Shown here one piece after another: positions 51,814 to 64,000 of a stretch of 64,000 nt of DNA. A model generated the notes under the pieces. The model did not search any database. It saw nothing but the letters and a program-made list of their open reading frames with translations, and was not told where the DNA came from. Location of the stretch: assembly GCA_008921705.1 (NCBI GenBank), contig VFFE01007124.1, positions 2,024,946 through 2,088,945 of the forward strand, given 5' to 3'. This stretch comes from Burhinus oedicnemus (taxonomy: Eukaryota > Chordata > Aves > Charadriiformes > Burhinidae). The stretch's first letter is position 1, and every line of letters starts with the position of its first letter. The translations under genes were made by a program, and so were the position numbers.

Positions 51814-54216
51814 GACACATCACATACTGCGACTTCACTTTATGATGGTGTTGTTATTAATCTGTTTTTTTAAGAGAAGGGTGTTTGGGCAGGTGAAAGT
51901 ACAATCTTCACTGTTCTTTGTAGGAAAAATAAGACATCTAGTCTAAGTAAGATCTTTAGATTGGCAGGAAGTCCACTGTTTTTAGTATCACCATTACTAG
52001 GCAGCCAGTCTGTGACTGATAAATTTGCCCATTCCCTAGTGGCAGATTAGTGGCTTGCAAAAAAAAAGCAGAATTTTGGATTTCACAAACTCTATGAATA
52101 CTTAAGAGTTGAGATTTTACTCGGGATTGAGAATCACGTAAAAGGTGCATATATAAAGCTCTGCAAAGATAGAACAATGCTTTTAAAGGAATCCTGAAGG
52201 ATTGTAAGGGAATAATAGAGCACATAGAAGTTGAAGGCAGGACAAACTGCAGTGAATACTGGAGAGTGTCAATGTTGCACAGCAAGTTTAGTTTCAGAGT
52301 CAGTATGCAAGTACAGTTTCTCCACTTCAGAAGAACCCGTTCAGCTCTGCAACAGAGCTGGTGCCCCTAGTTTTTGAACCCAACCCTCTGCGTAGTTTGT
52401 GGCCTGGCTATGAAGGAAGAGAGAGTTGAAGGGGGGACAGTGAATATTCTCCAGGCTGGTTTAGTCTCTGAAAAGGTAAATCTGCATGAGCGGGACTGAG
52501 GAAGCATTGTGCTGCTGTTGGGATTGCAAAAGAACATGGTTGCTCTTCTGAGCAAAGAACATAATCCAAACCTCAGCCCGTTTACTTGCATTGTGAACTA
52601 GTTTCACCTAACAGGGCATTCTGAATGTGGAACGAGACAGATCGCTGTGAGAAAACGGTGTAGGTTTGCCAGATATCCAAAGAACGTGGGATGTAATTCT
52701 TTAAAAAGGGAGGGAAAAAAGGCAAGGAGTGGGAAACTAACACAGATTTTTTTGATGATACCATAAGAAATAGTATTTTTAGGGGAGAACGTGTTGCAAG
52801 GATTATAGGTAAATCTTTGTAGTTAATTCCTATGGCAAATTCTTTGTCATCTGTTGGACAGTGAGCAAAGCTGGTCCCAGAGGCTGGGACAGGGAGAGGA
52901 AAAAATGAGTAAGTGTCCCTGTCAAGAAATGAGTGAGCTTCCTCAAGAATCCTCACAGTCACTAAGGGAATTCAGAAAAAACATTACTTGTAAAGAAATG
53001 ACTGTCAGCATTATCTTATTGCCTGAGATTACTGAGATGCCACAAGAATCAGTGGGATCTGCGAAGCTGGTACCAGAAAGGCCAGGCCCCTGGGATTGTG
53101 CCTATGTGACGAATTTGTCATGGTCATGTTCTGTCACTTCAATTAGATTACTGGCTGCTGCAAGGAGTTTGAAACTGTTGGCCCGTGTATGGATCGAGTT
53201 CTTTTATATCATCTATAATACTGCCATTATTTAAGGGACAGTAAGGCAGTAGCGGCAAGATCTTCAAAAGTACAGAAAGCATCAAACATATTCTGTCCTT
53301 CATGGGTCTGTTTAAAATCCAGGCATGTGAAATGCAGCTTTTTGACACCAGTAGACAGGACTGCCAACAAGCAAAACAGAATACTTTGACAGGGGCACTT
53401 ATTTTGCAAGCTATCAACCTCTGACACTGTAGTATTCCTTTTATTTGATTTCTGAAAAAGAGTGGCAAATTAATGATCACCATTTCAAAAAATTCCATGT
53501 TAGGAATAACTTTCTTTTGAATCATAGGTCTGGTAACGTGTGCTTTTGGTGATTTTTAAAATAATATGTCCAGCCACTTCTTCATATTGCAGAAATGCGT
53601 TTTCTTTAAACAATGCATTCATAAAAACACCTACATTGGGCAGCCTTTTAAAGAAAGTATTTCCTGCCTACATTCCCTGAAGTAACTTTAATCTGCCTGT
53701 ATGAATATTACTGTGCAACTGCAGAACGCTGATGTGTCTGAATGATGTCCATTGGTTTATATCTGTTTTTATCAAGTTAGATCTTGAGTACTGCTTAGGT
53801 AAATGATCTGGGGTGGCATCCCAGGTAGGTGGGCTATAAAGGCAAGGAGATGTTCATATACGAGAGTCTCAGTCACTGATTTCCTCTGTTAGCAGCCTGC
53901 TTCTGTGAGCCCCTACTGAATTTTAATATTTTGCAGGGATGTCACGTAGTTTTTATGCTGCTTGGGTTAGACAGGAGAGGAAGGATAGTGAGGGTTTATC
54001 TTGATGTATTCTCCAACAGTCAACAGCACAACAGATGATTGTGATACACAGTTCCAGCAGTTTCAGACAAGATAGGCATGGTCACAGGTGCCCCCTTAAG
54101 GAATTTAATATGTCCATAGACAGTAACCAGAACTGTGCAATTACCACCCAAAAATATAAATCCCAGAATTCATCTCCTGCACATTTATATTGACATTGAA
54201 TATATGTACTATTTGA

Positions 54217-54270
54217 AATAAAGCCTGGTTAAAAAAAAGAAAAAACAAAAAAAAAAACAATGTAAAAAAG
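54217..54270 (+). repeat. AATAAA signal followed by A-rich tail
   Basis: AATAAA at 54217-54222 is followed eight bases later by an A-rich tract to about 54270 (A-runs broken by single G and C, then AATGT and more A). This spacing resembles the 3' end of a retrotransposed mRNA. I could not recognise a parent gene in the preceding sequence, so simple low complexity remains possible. Confidence 0.4.
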
Positions 54271-57083
54271 ATCTCCATTCCACAATACAAAAGTGATGGT
54301 ATAAAAGACTGTGGGACTCTAGATGAATTGTTGATTTGGAGATGATAGTTTCTTTTCTTTATTGCCTAATTTCTGTATTCTGTAATGAGAATCCTCCAAA
54401 CTTCAGTTTTCAGTTGCACAGGAGTATTTGTGTTGCTTTAGGGAGATACCAGGCAGGCATAACAGTTTGTATCATAGGAACTTAGTTCCTCTTCTCTTCA
54501 ACAGACTGAATTGTAATTTCTCCTGCCTCCCCGCCCCCCACCACCTCCCCAGAACTATGGATGATTCTTTGCTTTTTTTCCCATGGATAGTCTTGCTGGG
54601 ATTTGAGTGTTTGTATATCAGTTAGGTGGCCTCTCAGAACCCTGGCTGAACTGTGGCTTCAGTTTGTAATATAATAATTAGATGTAATTTGTGAATATAT
54701 TCATGCAAAAGGCGTGTGAATTCAAACTGCAAATTCAGTGGACTTGAGGCAATCATGCGAGACCTAGCTGGGGAGACTTTTATCTGCAAACGTACTCTGA
54801 ATCAATCTAGAACACGTTACTACCTGAAACTGTTTGCATCTGAAAATAAAATATACTGAGGGTGTTTTAAGATGCTACAAAACCACTCATATTTCTTAGA
54901 ATCTGACAGAAGTTTAGGACGCAGCATCTAGCTGTGATGAATTTTCCTTGGAGCATAGACAGAAAATCAAACTCACATCAGGTAACCCATTTTAAGTAGT
55001 GTTCCAGGAGCTGAAGGCCATAGAATTCAAGGGAACTCTGGTAGGGAGTTGACTCCTCGTACTCTTTGTGCCTTGCTTGTGGAGGTTGTTAGTAGCCCGT
55101 CTTCTTTTTCCAGCTCTCTTTATATTGTGCGCAAACAAATGCAGGTTCCATGAACTGGATGGGGAGGAGGACCAGGGAAGGAAGTGAGGGGTATATGGTC
55201 TACAAGGTATCTGTTTCAGACACAAGATAGCGTTGTGAATGAAGAGTAAATAGCAGCAGAGGGGAGTCTGCAGAAGATTAAAGTGGGTTTGTGATAAAGA
55301 GAGAAGGCTTAAATCATAGTTGTCCTGAAGGAAAAGCTCTGTGTGATGTGCCCTCACAGATTATAGAGTGTCACATGAGTGGGCCGATGTCTCATGCTTT
55401 GCAATGTTTGCTCTTAGTCTTTTATAGGAAGAATTGTATTGTTCTGTTCATCTAGGGGAGAGTGAGTAGCTTGAGAGATGCTCTCAGTCAGTTCACCTGT
55501 GGCTGGCTGGTGCTGTCAAGCTTATGTCATTCTCTTCACTGTCCATATTTTTTCCTACCTGGTTAATGAGTGTAAATACTCCCTGGTGAAGCTGGCATGT
55601 TTTAACGTTGATGGAGTCTGTTTGTTTCCCTTTAAATCCTCTGCACAACAGAAAATTCAGTTCCCCACACTAAATACAAAATTTGGAAGCTGCACACAGT
55701 TCCCAGGGAAGTGCTTGGCAGGTGTTGGAGTGCTCGGGTACAGCCTGGGGCTAGATTTCTAAAAGCATCACAACATTTGTATTACTGTTTCGGTAAAAGG
55801 GAATGTAAAAGTCTTTAATTAGTATTTTCAGAGGAAGAAACAGTGATAAGGCAAACACAGGTGTATAGAAAATAATAACAAAGAGCAGTAGAATAGTGAG
55901 GGTAGAATAAATGCAAAGTGAGCTATAAAACAAAATAGAGATAAAGTCCTGGAAGAGGCCACATTAATTAATGCAAGGCTTTTTGTTATGATTGGATAAA
56001 ATGTGGAGCAATTGGATATTAATAAAATAACATAAATTAACAAACAAGAAGTTCTTCTATTGTAATGTAAATTCAATATTTAGTGCTCTCTGTGGTAGTT
56101 ATAGATTTGCATCATTATGAGCAGCTGTTCTGATAAACGTGAATGCGAAGTCAAGTTCAATAATGAAATCTACATGTAAGCACTAAGTGACGCGCGTAGT
56201 TTCTGGTACGGTCTCGTAACGGAAAGGAACTGTCTGTATGCTAGACCCAAGTGTGTAACGTGTCAGCAATTCATCTTTTCATCATAGGAATAGGTTTTTC
56301 CTCCCCTTCTGTAGATAACCTCTTCTGCCACTTCACCAATGTAAGTCACGTAACTGCAGGAGTGACAGCAGGCTAGCATTGATGTGCAATACTCTACAGG
56401 TAGCCCTGTATGTTGGGTTTATCAGTGTGTGCTGTGTTATTTGGGGGGGTGGGGAAACAGGAGGCAATGGTTTTGCAGTCTGCATGTGTAGTTGAAAGTT
56501 GTATTGCAGAGTTTACTGTTGCTTGCAAGGGGAGATGCTCTGCAACAAGGTGGAATTTCTTGATAAGACTGCTACTGTAATTAGGGGCCACGGGCCAGAT
56601 CTTCAGAATATCAGTTGTTAATGATTTGACTTTTAGCTAATGTTTGGACTTGGAGCTATTTGATTTTCAGTGGTCAAAGGGGCTAGCACTGTATTCAGTA
56701 TGAGATATGTAGAGGAAGGGGGGGACTGGGTTGAGTTTTGTTTTCCTCTGCATTCAGAAACTTTGAATTATATGATCTGAGCTTGTAAATCTATTTTTTA
56801 CATTGTGCTTAAATGGACATTTATTCCAAAAGATGAATTTTTCCCATCATTCTTTTGTTTTAATATACCATATTTTTAAGGTCCACTGCAGATTTTCATT
56901 TTTCAAACAAATAAATGTTTTAGTGCTTATGGTGGAATATCTGGAATCTTTAATACCAGATGGCTAAACCAGATTAAATTCCATTGTCAAAGTTATCTGT
57001 TCATACTCTGATATTTTTACACTGTAAGAAAACTAAACATTAAAAATCCAGCAACCTAATTGTAAGGTCCTACTGTTTTCCAG

Positions 57084-57199
57084 GAGCACAGCGCTATGCA
57101 GAAGTTACACTGCACACAAATTGACAAAATAGTGGCACAATATGATAAAGAAAAGGTATCATACGAGAAAATGTTAGAGAAGGCAATCAAGAAGAAAGG
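57084..57199 (+). CDS. PLCB4: PLCB4 exon 26 of window: CTD coiled coil
   Basis: This 116-nt exon between TTTCCAG and GTAAGA encodes [20 protein letters not shown] followed by [18 protein letters not shown] and two bases of a glycine codon, about residues 961-999. It is a charged helix of the C-terminal domain. Compared with my recollection of human, it has TQIDK for TQVDK and [11 protein letters not shown] for THEKILEKAM. Confidence 0.95.
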
Positions 57200-60100
57200 G
57201 TAAGATATTATTTTAAAATTTTTTTTTTAGACTTAAGATAGATTTTATGCTTTTGTGGTCTGGAATAAAACATTCATAAAAAGGTCATTCAGATTAATGA
57301 ATTGCAGCTTGAACCAGCATCCTACATCAAAGTGAGTATGAGCTGCTTCAAGGCTCTAGCAATGGGCCATAAATGTTGTACTCACTTTGCCTTTCTCTAG
57401 GCTTCTGCTATCAGAGTTTTAAAAGTAAAAGCAAAGGAGTTGCCTCAAATTTTTGTTTCTGTAGTCTGATCTGGTCTCACTGCATTCCCCAGGGAATGTC
57501 ACTGTTATGGTCAGTGAGAGCAGACTAAGGTCCTCGATAGCTCTAATAACCAGAAAGTAGCAATGATTTGATTTGGGGGAAAAAGTTGGCTTCTAAATCC
57601 TGAATATTTTAGAATAATAAAGTTTTGCTGTGCTGTCAAGTTGAAGTTTCTTTAAAAAACAAACAAACAAACCCAAAAAAACCACTCCAGATCCTCATCT
57701 GGGATAAATCAGTATTACTCCTTTGACTTGAGTGAAGCTGTTTTGGTTTGCAGTAGCTGGTGGCCTGGGATGTTATCTGCATGAGTCTCTTAATTGTCCC
57801 AGAAAAGTTCCTGGAAGATTAATGAAATGTCCCTCTTACAGTCCCGTTTGGAATTATGTAGCAGGACCTGCAGCTGCCTTACTGCTATCGTGTAATCTGG
57901 CAGCAGTTTCTCTTCTCCGCCTTTCACCCTACCACTGGCATTTCATTGAGACAGCAGTTTATACTGTAACACTGTGACCTAAAGCAGGAATTACTCTATT
58001 TAGTTCTTTATCAACCTATGCTAATAGTTAGCCTAAATTTCCTATTGTTGTCATCTGACAACAAAAACTGGCAACGAACTCACTGAATACTGAGCATACG
58101 TGCCTCTTTGGCATTGGATTCTTCCACAAATAGTTTTTGTTTTATAAATTATTTGGAATGGCAGTGGTTTTTGAGTGTGCATCTTATAAACTTGCAAAGG
58201 AACAGAAATAGAACTGTCAGAAGTAAACAAGGTAAGGAGAATTTGCCTCAATAAATTATTAAAAGCTCATAAACTCTTTAAAAAACTCATGTTGGGGTTG
58301 GGGTTTTTTTGTCCAAGAAAGAAGAACTGTAGGCACTCAAATGCTTCTAATCCAAGTAGTTCCTTCCAAAAAATGACTACTTATCCAAACAGAGGGAACA
58401 ACTACAGGACTAATTAATTTAATGTGGCTTTGATTCAATTTCTACTGAATATAACACAGCAGAAGGTTATTAATGTAGCTGGATTTATAATTACAGTCAG
58501 GGTATTTACTACAGTGGCAGTGAACTAAGCCCTCAATGTTGCACCATAATTACTGTGGGGGAAGAAAGGCTTCCCCGTGCTCTGGTGTCGAGGAATCTCA
58601 TACCAGAAGAGTCATGACTCAGTATTCCTGTTGGCCTGAGGAGAAGCCAGTGCCTCTGCCTGTCTAGGCAAAACCGCAAGTGCAGGTGTGTCAGAAAGTT
58701 AAAGGTGGTAATGGCTGTTTTTGTGCAGTAAATAGTGGCAAGCCCTGGGTGACGATGCTTTCCAGAGTAACCCCAAATGGGGCAAGTATAAAAGTAGTTG
58801 ATTATTTGATTTCCAGTTTGAGATCAGTGTCTTGTCTTAAGTTTATAACACTTCTCTCATGGACACCAAAGCCTTTAAGATAGTTTCAAATTATCATAAA
58901 AAGTTAAAATTAAAAAAAAAGTTGGAAATGACTAATCCAGAAGCAGATCTAATACACAGCCAAACACTCTTCCTCGCCGTGACTCCATACTTTCCATGGA
59001 CTCCAGAGCTCTCAGTCATCTGATAGCTCTTCAGTGTTACAGGAATAACTATTGGTATCTAATTAACAGCCAAATCAAATCCAGTATCAGCACAGACTTT
59101 CTGTAAAAATACTTTTTAATTCTGTATCAAAGAAGTGTTTTAAGGGCTTCCTTCAGGGTCATGGTGTATGCAGCCCTGAAGGCCCAGTCAGCAAGGTACT
59201 TACGCACATGCTTCTGTTCACCCCAACTGTGCAGTATATTTAAGGATATGCCTAGAAGTGCACACATTGGTTGAGACTTAAAGACTTTATTGAACTGAAA
59301 TGATCTGATGAATAAGGGGTCCTGGGTTCAGTGAGTACAGGACTTGCTCCTTTTCCTTGGCTATCATTTTGGAACTTTTACAAGCAATAAAAGCTGTAAA
59401 AGAACACGTAAAATGTGTTTTCAAGGCATTCATATTGAAATTGTCAGGTACTTTGTGAAAAAAAGGCTTTTTGATAGGTGTATAGAAGACTTTCTTTTCT
59501 GATTTTGTTGCGCAGTTTTTTGTGGTCCGTTTCTGCCACATGGTGTGACAAATGTCAACTGCATATTGTTCTGCGAAGTAGAATTTTTTAATCACATGCT
59601 AATTCACTGACAGATGGACAGGCTTTTGTTCCCTGTGCTATTTCTGTTGTACATTTGAAATGCTTACAAATCTCGGAGAGGCTTATGGGGATACATATGC
59701 TCATGTTCCCACTCTGAAATGGAGTTGAGGGCGCATAAAGGCCCTTCTGATTTATCAGGGCTGTCCAGAAATCCAAGTGTATGTGTGTGCGTGAGCATGG
59801 ACATGTGACATTGGGTTGGGCTGTCCCCGGGTATTTGATCCCAACTCTGACTCGATGGTTTAACAATGGACTATGTCACTGCAGTTGGGGACAATTCTCG
59901 TTCTGTCCAGCCTCCGGGAAGTTGCCTTGAGATAGATACAATGAAAGCTGCATTTCCAGAGAAGGGATCAGCTGGTGGTTTTGATGTCTGGGATTCTAAA
60001 AAGTCCAGTGATTGAACCAGTTAGACTAATTTGGGATAAAATAAGTTTGATTCACCTAAGAAGCAGTTTCTTTCGTAGTGTATGACAAATCATATATGAA

Positions 60101-61724
60101 TTATAGCCAGACTGTAATCACAGCTACCCACATGCGTAATCAAAGACACTTTCTTTCCAGATATTTTTTTTTCCAGGCAGAGGTAACAGTGGTCAGAACC
60201 TGTCTCTATGCCATTATATTAGTTCTGAAGTGTCAAATGGGTGTTAGAAATCCCTACAAAGATTTCCTTGCTATGACTAGAAAATAAATGGCTAGTCCTT
60301 CTGGTGGCTCTTGGGAACACGAGGCACATCACATCATCATTTTCAGTGAGGGCTTTCCTGGTACTGTTTGATGATAAAATTTTCTGCTAATTTCCATAAG
60401 TTTAGAAGTACTTTGATATTAAAGTAGGATTTAAATTTGCTAAGAGTTTCATAAATCTCCTTTTCTAGAGCAAACGTGGATTAATGTTACTGCAGTCAAG
60501 CAACAACTATTCTTGTTAGGGCCGGCTTCAGATGATGAAATGAATGTGGCTCCATCCGCTCAGTGGAGTTACACCAGTTTACATCAGTGGGTGATCTGAC
60601 ACAGAAATGTTACAGTGATGTTAAAACAGACTCCTTTACAATATATTGTAGTATTCCAGACAAAAAAACAGAGACTTCCAATGTGTGAATTTGTATTCTG
60701 TTGTAAAAACCCATCACAGCAAAAAAAGAGAACAAGACGACTGGTAAAGATGGAGCTTCTCAGCCTTCAAAAATTTATTGTCTTTGGTGAGACAGTAATT
60801 GAAATTCATGTTGTAGCTGCAATGGAATAGGTTTTCTGTACGTCTGTCCCACCCAGTGCGTGGCCCAAGTAATTGGGTTTAGCGAAGGGAATTCTGTGGG
60901 TGAGAGGTAGAAGTCATCCATCTCCTAACCCACAGACACATCAAGACAGCTTCAGCATGACCCCTCTGCAGGCATTTTGCCAGCTTGTTCCATAGAATCG
61001 TGCACTCCTCCTGCATTAAACAAGCTTTGCAACTTGCATTCAACCCCGTTAATTTTACCCAAACACAAAGGCCATGCTTTATTCAGGTTGTTGCAGGGGT
61101 GAGGGCTGTCTTCAAGATTTGTTGCTTTCCAAGTCATGTAAGGTGTCGTAACGGCTTGGATTCATCCACATGGGTTGGTGTGGTCTGCAAGGGCAATGAG
61201 GCCCCCTTCTTTGCAACACTTCTTTTTTCTCACAGAGGGGCACTGATGCTTTCAATAGGCATTCAAATTTAGTGTGCCCAAATTGCCCTGTGAGGTAGTC
61301 ATTCAAATGACTTATTTTCTCTGCCTCAAACTAAAACAAAGTAGCAAAAATTACTTTTAAAACAGAGGATAAAATCATGGCAAGGCAATGAATATGCCTG
61401 TAAGTTTTCATGCAGAAACTGGTTTCTCTTGGCAAGGTATTTTAAGCCTGGAAAAGGAACCAAGTACCATAAATAGAGATGCTTGACATATCCTCAGCAA
61501 TGGAATAATTGCTGGGCCAATCTAGAATTAATTGTGTGGTGTTTGAATTGAATGATCATTAATCCAACAATATTTTGTAAGTTGTGAATAAATTGCCAGA
61601 AGAAATAATTTCATTCCAATCCGCTGCAGCACTTCAACTTTGATTAACATTTTAATTAGTAAGAGCTGACTGAATGGGAAGATGTTTAACTTGTGGCACA
61701 CATTTGTAATTTTCCTTTTTTTAG
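57200..61724 (+). other. Intron 26 (4,525 bp)
   Basis: The intron is GTAAGA to TTTTTTTAG. It has an AAAC repeat at about 57654-57672. An AT-rich, homeodomain-site-dense stretch lies at about 61380-61690. No gene or repeat family is recognised. Confidence 0.8.
57654..57672 (+). repeat. AAAC tetranucleotide repeat
   Basis: About four AAAC units followed by a CCCAAAAAAACC stretch. Simple intronic repeat. Confidence 0.75.
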
Positions 61725-61800
61725 AGGAAGTAATTGTCTTGAATTGAAGAAAGAAACGGAAATTAAAATTCAGACACTAACATCAGATCACAAATCTAAG
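61725..61800 (+). CDS. PLCB4: PLCB4 exon 27 of window: CTD coiled coil
   Basis: This 76-nt exon ends in phase 0 before GTAAGC. It encodes (G)[19 protein letters not shown] and then SDHKSK, about residues 999-1024 (1012 without the microexon). It is the last PLCB4 exon I can find; the next should start with the VKEIVAQH segment and lies beyond 64000. The frame stays open 30 codons past the donor, to a TGA at 61891. Confidence 0.95.
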
Positions 61801-64000
61801 GTAAGCAAACAGCCAATTTTAACACATGCAACATCTGAAAGACAGATTTTGAGATCCAAGTGGTGGTTAATTTTCTTGGAAGCGTATGAATGATTTTCAG
61901 CAATAATAACATGTTGAAAAGAATGGAAGTAATCGAGTGTCTAAAAGTGTTTCTTAAAAAAAAATTTAACAAGCAACATCAGTTTCCTGCCCTTTTAAAA
62001 ATTATTGAAGAAAATGCTGTATTCATGGCTTATGAAACTAAACTGGTCATTTGTGTCAGTTCTAGCTAAACAAAGAGATGAATATTTTCTGTATGAAATT
62101 TGGATGGTAAATACTTTCTCAAAATATATGCATAAAGAAGTTTCTTTTTTTCATTTTCCCTCATTGTCACCATGGACAACACTTGCTAGTCTCTCTCTTA
62201 GGAAAGGAGGAGTCCCAGGTTGTTCTTGAACCAAGTGCTGCCTTCTTTCTAATATTTTTTTTCTCCATTGCTTAGTTGCGTTGTTTTCTCCAAGGTGCTG
62301 GAGAATAAAAGTGCTCTGAGACTCAGCCTCCGTTCATTTGAAACAGCTATTCTCAAGCTGAGCTTCATGGCTCACATTGAGTTGCTTAGAGCTGCTTCCT
62401 CCATACTTCTATACCACTCATCAACTTCATATTTCCTTTGAAAGTTCTATCTACCACCTGTTGACGTGCTTTCAAGTTTCTCATAGACATCCAAACTAGA
62501 GGGTGGCAGGTACACTAGAAGACACATTCATGTGCAAAATGATCTGGAGGGAGAAGAGTACAGGAGACTGAGCACAGTAGAGGACAGTTACTGTGAAGGT
62601 GGAAACCTGTGGAAAGAATCAGACAAGTACAGAAAATACAAACAAAAGCAGCCACATCTTTGAGACTAGAATAAGGTCATTTCCATCTTTTCTTCTGCTA
62701 ATTTTATTCTTTGGTTTTCTAAACAAGGTTTCTTTCTTATTGCTGCCTGCTCAGCCAAAGATGTAGGAAAATCCCCAGGAATAAAACCTAGGGTACTGTC
62801 TTATCTCCCTGTCTCCTTCTCCTATGAAAAGTCCAGAACCGTTTCCTTAAATTAAAGCAAATTTATTGGCAACTGAAAAAAAAAAAAAGTAATTCATTCA
62901 TTTCTTAGTGAAATAAACTCTCTGAGGAGCACTAGCTCCCTATCATCCAGACATAAGCTCCAAAACTCATCTGAAGTTACATTGTGTAGAAAATTCTTTG
63001 GTGTGATCTCTGCTTCTCACCTGTGTTATTCACAGTCTGGAGTTAAGAGGTGTGATTTGTACACAAGGGACATTCAAGTAGTCATTGATCTTCCAAATCC
63101 AGTAAATGTGACTCATGTTTTCCCTCTCCACAAATGTATGCAGTTTCTGAGCTCTGTTCCTTTTAAAATCCCACTTTCAAACTGGTTGCCTTCAATTTAG
63201 TCCATACCTGGAAAATAGACTGATTTTTGTCCACTCCCATGTCAAGTTTTAGGATGACGTTTTCAAAGGAGACTTAAATGTAAGCTCCTTTGAAATGCGA
63301 AGCCTCTGTGTTGTTGGATAATTCCTGAAGGACTCCTCTGCAAGTCATCTACCTCTGTGGTTTTCTCTAGGTCAGTGATTTTCAATATCTTGCTCACTGT
63401 AGTTCCATCAAAATTGTCCAGATTATGTACCACTTTTAGTATTCTCATAGACTTCTTTTATTTCAATTGCCGTGTGTGGGCCCTTGAATTATTCCTGGGA
63501 TCATTCAAAGGTTTGCAAGCAACAGGTTTGAAAACAGTGCTCAAGTCCGTAGGGAAATTAGCTTTCCTTCTAGATGAAGGTAGGTGCAATTAAATTAGAT
63601 TAAATTCCGAGATGCTGAATGCGTTACGCTGATATAGTTGGAGTTTGGTTAATTAACAGTTGTTCCGCATTTCTCAGCATTTGGCCCACTAATTTTGATA
63701 CCAGGTTGTACCATAATTCAGCTTTAATTACAGCTCGTGTCCTCCAGAGCAGCTGTGTGTCACAATGTGCATGTACACTTTTAGCACCAAGGAGACCTTT
63801 TCATCTACAAAAGTCTTCCTGTCATGAGGAAAACATCCAGCCCAAGTTTGGCATAACATATTTAAATTAGATCTGAATGTCCCAAGGTGTACTTCACACA
63901 AAATTAACCTAGCCGATGCAAATTACTCCTCTGCATTAGAGAAGTAGGTCCCAATATCAAGCAGGCAGAGGATGAAAAGAAAAAAAGGAAAGATTACTTC
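61801..64000 (+). other. Intron downstream of window exon 27 (5' part)
   Basis: I find no further PLCB4 exon. The first 93 bp continue the exon 27 frame to a stop. An AATAAA lies at 62304-62309. The rest is AT-rich unique sequence with short, unremarkable open frames and an A-run at 62877-62888. Confidence 0.75.

Larger units (their letters stand above)
49002..57083 (+). other. Intron 25 (8,082 bp)
   Basis: The intron is GTATGA to TTTTCCAG, the longest in the window. Contents: a short AC repeat at 51801-51813, an AATAAA plus A-rich tail at 54217-54270, and open frames near 52582-53234 on both strands that match nothing I know. No PLCB4 exon is missing, since exons 25 and 26 join in phase. 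Confidence 0.8.

Noticed and set aside
52582..53234. Two 126-codon frames, one on each strand, in intron 25
   Set aside because: No known domain, no splice or promoter signals, and they overlap one another. I could not link them to the A-tail at 54230.
55478..55762. 94-codon + strand frame in intron 25
   Set aside because: No similarity recognised; length is compatible with chance in an 8-kb intron.
61801..64000. Next PLCB4 exon (VKEIVAQH segment)
   Set aside because: No frame in this stretch reads like it, so it should be downstream of the window.

Overview
The window is an internal piece of a single vertebrate gene: PLCB4, phospholipase C beta 4, on the + strand. I found 27 coding exons between 3106 and 61800. 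Each has GT/AG ends and the exon phases join without a break. Together they make 2703 nt, or 901 codons, with no stop or frameshift. The gene runs off both ends. About 123 N-terminal codons (start codon and most of the PH domain) should lie upstream. About 160 C-terminal codons (rest of the coiled-coil domain) should lie downstream.

The host is most likely a bird, at moderate confidence. The protein is very close to mammalian PLC-beta-4 as I recall it. The introns are short for this gene, AT-rich and almost free of interspersed repeats, with no Alu- or B1-like SINEs. The one recognisable transposon remnant resembles the 3' end of a CR1 LINE. One 20-N assembly gap next to poly-C lies at 1227-1246.

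Layout: 1-3105 is intron. Exons 1-2 (3106-3802) end the PH domain. Exons 3-6 (9188-16126) encode the EF-hand region. Exons 7-10 (19732-21948) encode the catalytic X box, including both catalytic histidines. Exons 11-14 (24414-28839) encode the tail of X and the acidic X-Y linker, including a 36-nt microexon. Exons 15-19 (31110-36035) encode the Y half of the barrel. Exons 19-21 (35933-40990) encode the C2 domain. Exon 22 (45385-45473) encodes the helix pair that contacts G-alpha-q in this family. Exons 23-27 (45918-61800) begin the lysine-rich C-terminal coiled coil.

The product is a Gq-activated, calcium-dependent enzyme that splits PIP2 into IP3 and diacylglycerol at the inner plasma membrane. 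PH, EF, X-Y and C2 form the catalytic core. The acidic linker restrains the active site. The C-terminal domain binds G-alpha-q and membrane.

I found no second gene, RNA gene, CRISPR array, virus or novel system. The best leads concern isoforms: the optional microexon; an 86-codon in-frame extension of exon 21 that would cut the enzyme just before its Gq-binding helices; and a possible alternative end after exon 27, where the known short mammalian isoform diverges. Residue numbers assume 123 residues upstream and count the 12-residue microexon insert, so positions after residue 537 are 12 higher than in the human canonical form.
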